The translations under genes were made by a program, and so were the position numbers. Under the pieces are notes generated by a model, which did not search any database, was not told where the DNA came from, and saw nothing but the letters and a program-made list of their open reading frames with translations. A stretch of DNA of 64,000 nucleotides from Nocardioides massiliensis (lineage in GTDB: Bacteria > Actinomycetota > Actinomycetes > Propionibacteriales > Nocardioidaceae), in assembly GCF_030811215.1 (NCBI RefSeq), contig NZ_JAUSQM010000001.1, positions 3,940,001-4,004,000 of the forward strand. Reading direction: 5' to 3'. Positions within the stretch are counted from its first letter, which is position 1. Each line of letters begins with the position of its first letter. Positions 7,801 through 13,782 of the stretch are shown here, one piece after another.

Positions 7801-9149
7801 CCTCTGGCGCGGCAGCGTTCGCCGCCGCGCTCACCGCGAACCTCACGCCGCGGACGTGGCGACGTGTCCTCGACCGCTCACTACCGGGACGACCTGGCGC
7901 TGGTCCCATCGTGTTGCGCGACCTGGCCGCCCCCAGCCGGCACCTCAGCGCCAGTGAGCGCGCCGACGCCGCCGAGGCGATGCTTCGCACCATCGGACTG
8001 ACAGACGGTTTCGCGCCCGTCCTGATCCTGGCCGGACACGGCTCCACCACCGAGAACAACGCCTACGCAACCGCCTACGACTGCGGCGCCTGTGGCGGCA
8101 ACCCCGGCCTGTTGAACGCCCAAGCCATGGCCGACGTCCTCAACGACCCCGCGGTCCGCGCCGAGCTCGACCACCGAGGCATCCACATCCCGGCAACCAC
8201 CCGGGTACTGGCCGCTCTGCACGACACCACCACAGACCAGGTCACCCTTCAGATCTCCTCGCCAGCCGACGGCAACGCCGCCGCACTCATGAAGCCAGCA
8301 CTCGCCGCAGCCAGCCGCCTGAGCGCAGCAGAAAGGAGGCCCACTCTCCCTACCGAAGGACGCCGGTCCACACCACGCATCGGAGCAGACGCCAAGTGCC
8401 TCGAAGCGCGCGCCAGCGACTGGTCCGAACCGATGCCCGAATGGGGTCTGGCGGGCTGTGCGGCCATCATCGTCGGCCCACGACACCTCACCCGCGGCAT
8501 CGACCTCTCCGGTCGCACTTTCCTCCACTCCTACAACCGCGAGGACGACCCCGACGGGGCCGTGCTGACCGCGATCCTGAACGCGCCCGTCATCGTCAGC
8601 CAGTGGATCGCATCGCAGTACTGGTTCTCCTCGGTCGCCCCCACCGTCCTCGGTGCCGGCGACAAGACCACCCACAACGTGCTTGGCGACATTGGAGTTC
8701 TCTCCGGAGCCCACGGTGACCTCCGCACCGGACTGCCCTGGCAAGCTCTCTTCGCCCGTGACCCCGGCGCCCATCCCGACCAGAGCAACCGCCCCCAGCA
8801 CGTCCCGTCGCGACACCTCGTCATCATCGATGCCGACCCATCCCTCCTAGCGGCGGCACTGCGCCAGAGCCCGGCGGTCATGACCCTGCTCACCCACGAC
8901 TGGATGCGGCTTGTCGCCCTCGACCGCGGCGACGTCGTCGACATCAAGGCTCTGCTCGCCAACGAAACCGACACGCCCATCCCGAATCGCACACCGAAGC
9001 AGCAACCCGGCCGCGAGTCCGGTCACCTACCCAATCACCAGCCCGATGACCAGCTCGGGCATCAGCCCGAGAACCAAACCGGCGTCGAGTCCGGCGTCGA
9101 GTCCGGTCGTCAGTCGAGTCATGACGAGGTGCGCTCCGATGACCGATGA
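4890..9149 (+). CDS. Fused DabB-DabA inorganic carbon transporter
   Basis: A 1419-residue single protein. Residues about 1-480 are a membrane antiporter-like domain of the NuoL/MrpA type, with the hallmark APFHRWLPETAEAPSPVSALLHAGIVNGAG, matching DabB. Residues about 506-1370 are DabA (DUF2309), with the carbonic-anhydrase-like zinc site visible as C884 and D886 (VWCIDVRSE), H1050 (GHGS) and C1065 (DCGACGG). DAB couples an ion gradient to one-way hydration of CO2 to bicarbonate at the membrane. DabA and DabB are normally two genes; here the end of one runs into the other through a basic linker near 480-505. Residues about 835-881 are a Pro/Thr/Asn repeat and the C-terminal 50 residues are another low-complexity repeat. 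I chose ATG 4890 because TATCGT fits a leaderless start and upstream codons show no homology. It overlaps the next gene by 11 bases. Confidence 0.9.
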   Translation: MTSLRILRPVLACLILVGLVGLAYRMSAGGTPSVDAGPLRFELGLINLILFTYIAALTWLLAGYSSTNLRGQRRLGRFGALFAGVSVSLLALVLAGNLLTVAVMWTTSGVLLGCLVSHAGTPNAEWAARRVQRVMALSSGLLWVAVLGAAAFGLALDGSDPASALASPGATVVAVLMVLAGAVRSSLAPFHRWLPETAEAPSPVSALLHAGIVNGAGVIAVLQWDLLSAQPAVLLVLAVTGLTTVVWCSLEQRVRPDVKGRLAASTSAQMGWMALQVGLGAPAAAMLHLMSHGAWKAWLFLRAGGAVVRARRESSRGTLVWSRAGAMSILALTPTAALLTLLSVAGLGGWDSVSASPVHLLLVGTAVVLGLSVGVEAAALERTGPTLRSVVASVGGLVIACYLLGAVLWDQQITARTDLSHPTLSWGAAMATASVVAVALLAWGAVRLHPGSHHPVATLVSSTSLPPRTRILGRSHRPRRSAASHPVRGLSMTRAGSHGTPRSAPDAALVRKTVEMAGKLMGPAWPLRATVAVNPLSGLEILPFDTALSLGERFHGATLRPSLTWFLDLYEQGKITDETLIRAMDDHGVGGGTRGADALVGLTRDIVALDQSTHPSTAATATAPATGFVGRRSALDAAARTGAGAGPVAGAGASRPLAHAHLWSARAWHRAEDRTADLHGPWRLWKRAAHHPTYRLVTGSRDAHTFADSLPEDPAQAICDLLDRAGHRPEDLFDVVTALLAAGPGWVAHAQWRARRSGTADPLVELVALRLALTVLHGEPVPTLPTTPSDPSEGPTNYLLLQKVWLQALDRSTQDLLCHPLAERQSQISTRVSSTSPATTPATNPATNPATTPATNPVDSPATNPVDSQAASPVRAPVSQSVWCIDVRSEPMRRHLESTGAHETFGFAGFFGITGRVNLLDGTSVDQCPVIVAPTIEIDAPRQSLGILPAVTLAATRVAARPGLAFAVAEASGAAAFAAALTANLTPRTWRRVLDRSLPGRPGAGPIVLRDLAAPSRHLSASERADAAEAMLRTIGLTDGFAPVLILAGHGSTTENNAYATAYDCGACGGNPGLLNAQAMADVLNDPAVRAELDHRGIHIPATTRVLAALHDTTTDQVTLQISSPADGNAAALMKPALAAASRLSAAERRPTLPTEGRRSTPRIGADAKCLEARASDWSEPMPEWGLAGCAAIIVGPRHLTRGIDLSGRTFLHSYNREDDPDGAVLTAILNAPVIVSQWIASQYWFSSVAPTVLGAGDKTTHNVLGDIGVLSGAHGDLRTGLPWQALFARDPGAHPDQSNRPQHVPSRHLVIIDADPSLLAAALRQSPAVMTLLTHDWMRLVALDRGDVVDIKALLANETDTPIPNRTPKQQPGRESGHLPNHQPDDQLGHQPENQTGVESGVESGRQSSHDEVRSDDR
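7399..7505 (+). repeat. In-frame 12-bp tandem repeat inside the DabA domain
   Basis: Units of the form CCGGCGACCAAC or CCGGCGACCACC follow one another about five times, then a 24-bp unit containing CCCGTGGACAGC repeats. The unit length keeps the frame and encodes runs of PAT, PAN and PVDS just before the first zinc-ligand motif of DabA. The copy number is likely to vary between strains by replication slippage. The array is short, has no spacers and is coding, so it is not CRISPR. Confidence 0.85.
9004..9118 (+). repeat. Degenerate repeats in the C-terminal tail of the fusion gene
   Basis: Degenerate 12- to 15-bp units encode repeated ESG, HQP and QPD/QPE motifs in the last 45 residues. The clearest is a tandem GTCGAGTCCGGC/T. 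The tail is polar and probably disordered. Confidence 0.6.
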
Positions 9150-10020
9150 GGTTCCACGCTTGCTGTCGCATGGACACGAGCTGTCAGGCGCCCGGGCTGC
9201 GGTCGCGACCAAACACCACAAGACGGCCACCATCGCCCGCGCTCTCGGCGGCCCCGAAGGACTCCACCTGCAGACCGCAGTTGTTGACACCGACACGCTG
9301 GGAACCTTCACCGGGGAGACCCCACGCCCGGGCACTCCCCGTCACACAGCCACCGTCAAGGCACGATGGGCATGCCAAGACTCCGGACTCGACCTAGGCG
9401 TCGGTTCCGAAGGCTCCTTCTTCCCTCACCCAGAGGTCGGGTTCATCACGATGCAAGTCGAGCACGTCGCCCTCACAAAGGCATCGACCGGCCTCACCAT
9501 CATCGGCACTGCCACCGGGGGCGCACCGTGGGCCGTAAGGCGAACCATCGCCGCCGAAGATGACCTCCTCGAGTTTCGCGACCTGCTCGCCTCGGGCGCC
9601 CAGCGTCTCATCGTCCGGCCCGCCACCGGCTTCACCGATGGCCCCGTCATCAGCAAGGGCATCGCGAGCATCGAACGCCTCAGGGATGCCGCGCGAACCG
9701 CTTTCGACCACGACGAGGCTGGTCGGGCAGTCGTCGAGAGCGACCTACGCGCCCACCACTGCGGACCACGACATCACCTCATCCACGCCGCCGCCCGAGA
9801 CCTCGCGCTCCGACTGGCGACCCGCTGCCCCGCCTGCGCGTCATTCGGGTTCGGACGCGACGAGTCGCGACCCGGAGCGCCGTGCGCATGGTGCGGCACG
9901 CCCACCGCCACCCTGCGCCACCACATCTACTCCTGCCCCACCTGTCACCGCACCGATGTCCAAACGATCCCAGGAAGTGATCGGGCGGACCCCGGTACCT
10001 GCCCAGAATGCAACCCCTAG
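9139..10020 (+). CDS. Cysteine-rich protein, probable partner of DabB-DabA
   Basis: A 293-residue soluble protein starting at ATG 9139, which lies inside the end of the fusion gene (11-base overlap), so the two are translationally coupled. The N-terminal 60 residues resemble the motif HELSGARAAVATKHHKTATIARAL, seen in proteins of the DUF6671 type as far as I recall. The last 80 residues carry four Cys-X2-Cys pairs (CPAC, CAWC, CPTC, CPEC), which would form two zinc ribbons. No membrane segment or signal peptide is visible. The function is unknown. The fixed overlap with a carbon-uptake transporter suggests an accessory or regulatory role in that process. The family name is a recollection, not a search result. 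Confidence 0.75.
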   Translation: MTDEVPRLLSHGHELSGARAAVATKHHKTATIARALGGPEGLHLQTAVVDTDTLGTFTGETPRPGTPRHTATVKARWACQDSGLDLGVGSEGSFFPHPEVGFITMQVEHVALTKASTGLTIIGTATGGAPWAVRRTIAAEDDLLEFRDLLASGAQRLIVRPATGFTDGPVISKGIASIERLRDAARTAFDHDEAGRAVVESDLRAHHCGPRHHLIHAAARDLALRLATRCPACASFGFGRDESRPGAPCAWCGTPTATLRHHIYSCPTCHRTDVQTIPGSDRADPGTCPECNP

Positions 10021-10519
10021 GCACCCTCTCCCAGGCACTCGGATATCGGCGCGCGCGCATTCCGCGGAATCACACTCAACCGGGGCGCCTAACCGAGATC
10101 CCCGCCCTGCGGCTGTGCGTCTGCTGATCAACAAGTCACAGTTCCCCGAGCCAAACTGCCGTCGGCGATGGCCCAGGCCGGTCGCGCCGAGCTCGTCCCG
10201 CACGGCACGCTCCGGTGCGGGATCGACATCGCGACCCGTCCCGCATGTCGATGCGCAACCGGTGACGAGCTCAGTCTTATTTTGGTCGCGCACGGGATGT
10301 CGGTCAGCACCGGAAGCGGATCCGCTTGCGGGACTCCTCCTTCACCACTCGAGCCACCGACTCTGAAATCTCCCCAAAGTTTCGGGGGGACGCTGCCTGA
10401 CCTGCGTAAACGCGGCGCGGGGCGCCGCGTCCCCCCGCCCTTCGACGGTTCGGGGTGAACCGCCCCGGCAAGTCCGGAGACTCCATTCGTTGGGAAGGTT
10501 GGAGTCATGTCAGGGAGTA
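10021..10519. other. Non-coding stretch with IS-end-like sequence and a large inverted repeat
   Basis: No convincing gene in about 500 bases. An inverted repeat GGGGGGACGC at 10384-10393 and GCGTCCCCCC at 10427-10436 encloses a smaller palindrome (GCGGCGC/GCGCCGC type). After it, GTGAACCGCCCCGG... and GGAGACTCC...GGAGTCATGTC, ending at 10519, look like the left end and start codon of another IS3-like element. That element would be cut off by the insertion at 10520. The older flank may be remnants of mobile DNA. Confidence 0.4.
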
Positions 10520-10572
10520 TGAAGCGCCCCAGGTTTGATGCCGCATCCTTTTGAGTTCGAGAGGATGGCAGC

Positions 10573-10884
10573 ATGCCGAAGAAGATTGATCCCGCGGTCA
10601 AGGAGCGGTGCGTGCGGCAGGTGCTGGAGCACTTGCCGGAGTACCCGTCGCTGACCGCGGCCGCCGAGTCCGTTGCCCGACGCGAGGGGCTGGGCAAGGA
10701 GACCGTCCGCCGGTGGGTCGTCCAGGCTCAGATCGACGGCGGGCAGCGCCAGGGCGCGACCAGCGAGGAGCTGGCTGAGATCAAGGAGCTGAAGGCCAAG
10801 GTCCGCCGGCTCGAGGAGGACAACGAGATCCTCCGACGGGCCTCAATTTTCTTCGCGGGGGAACTCGACCCCCGCAACCGCTGA
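10573..10884 (+). CDS. IS3-family transposase orfA
   Basis: A 103-residue helix-turn-helix protein that recognises the element ends. The N-terminal half holds the DNA-binding region (VKERCVRQVLEHLPEY...KETVRRWVVQAQID). The second half is a leucine-zipper-like coiled coil, IKELKAKVRRLEEDNEILRR. It ends with the ASIFFAGELDPRNR tail that precedes the programmed frameshift in this family. orfB lies in the -1 frame and its conserved LIVAFIDEM sequence begins at 10881, so a slippage event would make the fused OrfAB transposase. Confidence 0.9.
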   Translation: MPKKIDPAVKERCVRQVLEHLPEYPSLTAAAESVARREGLGKETVRRWVVQAQIDGGQRQGATSEELAEIKELKAKVRRLEEDNEILRRASIFFAGELDPRNR

Positions 10885-11543
10885 TCGTCGCGTTCATCGA
10901 CGAGATGCGCACCGAAGGCCACGCGGTCGAGTCGATCTGTCGGGTCCTGCGTGAGCAGGGCTGCCAGATCGCCGCGCGGACCTACCGCGACTGGGCACGC
11001 ACCAACCGACCCGTTGCCGCCCGCACGGTCACCGACGCCAGCGTCACCAACCTGGTCCGTGACCTGGCCTGGACGGTCGACCACGAGGGCGTACGGCGGA
11101 TGACCCCGGAGGGTTTGTACGGGCGTCGCAAGATGACCGCGCTCGTCCAGCGCACCAGCCCCGACGCGTCGCCCGGCGCGGTGGACCGGGCGATGAGATC
11201 CCTGTCCCTGCAAGGGATCCGACGCTCCAAGGGCATCCGGACCACCATCCCTGCCAAGGACGGCAAACGGGCCGGCGACCTCCTTGATCGGGACTTCACC
11301 GCCCCCGCACCGAACCGGACCTGGGTCATGGACTTCACCTACGTCCGCACCTGGGCGGGGTTCGTCTATGTCGCGTTCATCCTCGACGTGTTCGCTCAGA
11401 AGATCGTTGCTTGGAACGTCGCACCGACCAAGGCCGTCGAGCTGGTCGACGTCCCGCTGCGGATGGCACTGTGGCAACGCGACCGCGAAGGCCACCCTGT
11501 GGTGCCCGGTGAGCTCATTGGTCACGCCGACGCCGGGTCGCAA

Positions 11544-13040
11544 GGCGGAATCAACCAGTCGTCGCAACACCTTGAGTTTGGAGGTGTTCGAGGATGGCGA
11601 CCGCGGACTGGAGCAGGAAGACCAGCGATGCGCCCGAGGAGCTTCGCCGGCAGTGGCGTGCTGACCGGGCGCTGCGCCCGGCGATGCGCTCGCCCGGTCG
11701 GCCGGACCCGTCCCGTGTGGTGCAACGGCAGTTCTGGCGGCTGATCGCCACCGGCATCACCTCGGCAGAGGCGGCCCTGGCGGTCGGCGTGTCAGTGCCG
11801 GTCGGGGCCCGCTGGTTTCGCCACGCTGGCGGCATGCCGCCGATCGCACTGACCGAGCCCACCGGCCGCTACCTGAGCTTCGAGGAACGCGAGGAGATCG
11901 CCATCCTGCGCGCCCAGGACAAGGGCGTTCGCGAGATCGCCCGCGCGATCGGCCGTGACCCCGGGACGATCTCGCGGGAGCTGCGCCGCAATGCCGCGAC
12001 TCGTAGCGGGAAGCAGGAGTACCGGGCCACCGTGGCCCAGTGGAAGGCACAGCAGGCCGCGAAGCGCCCCAAGACCGCGAAGCTCGTCGAGAACCCGCGG
12101 CTGCGGGAGTACGTCCGAGACCGGCTCGCAGGCAACGTCCGCCGGCCCGACGGCACGATCGTTCCGGGCCCGACGCCGCCGGCGTGGAAGGGGCTGAACA
12201 AGCCGCACCGGGCCGACAGGCGTTGGTCGTTGGCGTGGAGCCCGGAGCAGATCGCGCAGCGGTTGAAGGTCGACTTCCCCGATGATGAGTCCATGCGCAT
12301 CAGCCACGAGGCGATCTACCAGTCGCTGTTCATCGAGGGCCGTGGTGCGCTCAAGCGCGAGCTGGTCACGTGTCTGCGCACCGGTCGCGCGCTACGACAG
12401 CCGCGGGCCAGGTCGCGCAACAAGGCGCAGGGGCACGTGACCGCTGACGTGGTCCTCAGCGAGCGTCCAGCCGAAGCCGCGGACCGTGCCGTCCCTGGTC
12501 ACTGGGAAGGCGACCTGATCATCGGAACCGGTCGGTCGGCGATCGGGACGATCGTGGAGCGCAGCAGTCGCTCAACGCTCTTGGTGCACCTGCCGCGGGT
12601 GGAGGGGTGGGGTGAGAGGCCGTACGTGAAGAACGGACCGGCGCTCGGTGGCTACGGCGCCGTCGCGATGAACGCCGCGCTGACGGCGTCAATGACCAAG
12701 CTGCCCGAGCAACTGCGCAAGACCCTGACCTGGGATCGCGGCAAAGAGCTTTCGGGTCACGCGCAGTTCGCGTTGGAGACCGGCACCAAGGTGTTCTTCG
12801 CCGACCCCCACTCGCCGTGGCAGCGGCCGACCAACGAGAACACCAACGGCCTGCTGCGCCAGTACTTCCCCAAGGGCACGGACCTGTCCCGCTGGTCCGC
12901 TGAGGACCTCGAGGCCGTCGCTCACGCGCTCAACAATCGGCCCCGCAAGATCCTCGGGTGGAAGACACCTGCTGAGGTGTTCGAGGAACAACTACGCTCC
13001 CTGCAACAACCCGGTGTTGCATCGACCGGTTGAACCCAAG
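11544..13040 (+). mobile_element. IS30-family insertion sequence nested in the IS3 element
   Basis: The element lies between two copies of CAA (11541-11543 and 13041-13043, or GCAA if one more base is counted), consistent with the 2-4 bp target duplication of IS30-type insertion. The imperfect terminal repeats read inward as TCAACCAGTCGTCGCAACACC on the left and TCAACCGGTCGATGCAACACC on the right. The element is about 1.5 kb with one intact transposase gene. The host orfB frame closes perfectly when it is removed, so the insertion is recent. Confidence 0.85.
11594..13033 (+). CDS. IS30-family transposase
   Basis: A complete 479-residue transposase. The N-terminal part has a helix-turn-helix (REEIAILRAQDKGVREIARAIGRDPGTISRELRRN) that binds the ends. 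The C-terminal DDE domain shows GHWEGDLIIGTG (Asp), LTWDRGKELSGH (Asp) and WQRPTNENTNGLLRQYFPKG (Glu), the typical IS30 set. It starts at ATG 11594 behind GGAGG at about 11580. It is longer than the compact IS30 transposases (about 380 residues) because of an insert with KNGPALGGYGA and an N-terminal extension. No damage is visible, so it may be active. Confidence 0.93.
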   Translation: MATADWSRKTSDAPEELRRQWRADRALRPAMRSPGRPDPSRVVQRQFWRLIATGITSAEAALAVGVSVPVGARWFRHAGGMPPIALTEPTGRYLSFEEREEIAILRAQDKGVREIARAIGRDPGTISRELRRNAATRSGKQEYRATVAQWKAQQAAKRPKTAKLVENPRLREYVRDRLAGNVRRPDGTIVPGPTPPAWKGLNKPHRADRRWSLAWSPEQIAQRLKVDFPDDESMRISHEAIYQSLFIEGRGALKRELVTCLRTGRALRQPRARSRNKAQGHVTADVVLSERPAEAADRAVPGHWEGDLIIGTGRSAIGTIVERSSRSTLLVHLPRVEGWGERPYVKNGPALGGYGAVAMNAALTASMTKLPEQLRKTLTWDRGKELSGHAQFALETGTKVFFADPHSPWQRPTNENTNGLLRQYFPKGTDLSRWSAEDLEAVAHALNNRPRKILGWKTPAEVFEEQLRSLQQPGVASTG

Positions 13041-13375
13041 CAATACACATCGATCGCGTTCACTGAGCACCTCGCCGAGGAAGGGATCCGGCCCTCGATC
13101 GGGTCTGTTGCCGATGCCTACGACAACGCCCTGATGGAGTGCGTGATCGGGCTGTACAAGACCGAGTGCGTCCGCACAACGGTCTTCCACGCCGGCCCCT
13201 ACCGGAGCATCGGAGACGTCGAGTACGCCACCGCTGGATGGGTCGATTGGTACAACAACCGACGCCTGCATGGCTCTCTTGGGATGATGACCCCAGTGGA
13301 GTTCGAGCAAGCCCACTACGCGGCCCTCAACCGAGAGCCGCAACCCGTATAGGAGCGGCGGAGAACCTGGGGCGC

Positions 13376-13576
13376 TTCAAGATCACCCTGCGCCACAGCG
13401 GACGGCTCTACTCCATCGGCATCGGGCGAACCCACGCCCGAACCCGCGTGATCGTCCTCGTCCAGGACCTCAACATCCGCATCATCGACGCCGCCACCGG
13501 CGAACTACTCCGCCAACTGGTCCTCGACACCACCAAGCGCTACCAACCGATCCCACGCCCGAACACATCGAGCTGA
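13376..13576 (+). pseudogene. IS481-type transposase remnant, C-terminal tail
   Basis: The frame reads FKITLRHSGRLYSIGIGRTH then VIVLVQDLNIRIIDAATGELLRQLVLDTTKRYQP up to a stop at 13576. This matches from memory the extreme C-terminus of actinobacterial IS481 transposases. The rest is missing because the IS3 right end begins where this fragment starts (the TTCA of the terminal repeat is shared). It shows that the IS3 element sits against an older, broken element. Confidence 0.7.
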
Positions 13577-13583
13577 AAATGAA

Positions 13584-13620
13584 GGACGGCCGAACCCAAA
13601 TGGCGTGGGTTCGGCCGTCC
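13584..13620. terminator. Strong hairpin after the IS481 remnant
   Basis: A perfect 14-bp stem GGACGGCCGAACCC at 13584-13597 pairs with GGGTTCGGCCGTCC at 13607-13620, with a nine-base loop. There is no long T run. It would terminate transcription from the transposon side and also lies downstream of the minus-strand tRNA. A second small palindrome (GATGTC-CTGA-GACATC) follows at 13623-13638. Confidence 0.6.
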
Positions 13621-13642
13621 GCGATGTCCTGAGACATCACAC

Positions 13643-13719
13643 TGGTAGCGGGGGCAGGATTTGAACCTGCGACCTCTGGGTTATGAGCCCAGCGAGCTAC
13701 CGAGCTGCTCCACCCCGCG
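13643..13719 (-). tRNA. Initiator tRNA-fMet (anticodon CAT)
   Basis: A 77-base cloverleaf on the minus strand, from CGCGGGG to an encoded CCA. The anticodon stem-loop is CTGGGCTCATAACCCAG with anticodon CAT. Two initiator hallmarks are present. The first base C1 cannot pair with T72. The anticodon stem has three consecutive G-C pairs next to the loop. The T arm reads GCAGGTTCAAATCCTGC. Its 3' end faces the mobile-element block, but no repeated copy of that end was seen, so it is not shown to be an attachment site. Confidence 0.97.
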
Positions 13720-13782
13720 TCGGTGAACGTCACATTACGCGACGCCCACCGACGCTGCCAAATCGGGGGTGGGTGGGGTGGA

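Larger units (their letters stand above)
10881..13352 (+). pseudogene. IS3-family transposase orfB, interrupted by IS30 insertion
   Basis: Integrase-type catalytic half of the IS3 transposase. The first part (LIVAFIDEMRTEGHAVESI to HADAGSQ, up to 11543) has the first catalytic Asp in WVMDFTYVRTW and the second in HADAGSQ. The second part resumes at 13044 with YTSIAFTEHL. It contains DNALMECVIGLYKTEC with the catalytic Glu, and ends EFEQAHYAALNREPQPV at 13352. Joining TCGCAA and TACACATCG across the insertion restores the family's usual GSQYTS motif in frame, so the gene was intact until the IS30 jumped in. It should be inactive in its present state. Confidence 0.9.
10520..13379 (+). mobile_element. 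IS3-family insertion sequence, interrupted by an IS30-family element
   Basis: Perfect 16-bp terminal inverted repeats bound it: TGAAGCGCCCCAGGTT at 10520-10535 and its complement AACCTGGGGCGCTTCA at 13364-13379. Inside are orfA and a frame-shifted orfB as in IS3 elements. Removing the inserted IS30 (about 1.5 kb) leaves an element of about 1.36 kb, normal for this family. No clear target duplication is seen outside the repeats. The right end lies against the remnant of another transposase gene, so the element landed in, or recombined with, older mobile DNA. Confidence 0.9.

Noticed and set aside
10128-10697. Open frames in the stretch before the IS3 element
   Set aside because: Translations are Arg/Ser/Pro-rich without motifs, and lie across an IS end and a large inverted repeat.
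13643-13719. tRNA-fMet as an integration (att) site for the accessory block
   Set aside because: The 3' end faces the mobile elements, but no second copy of its 3' sequence was found and no integrase gene is present.
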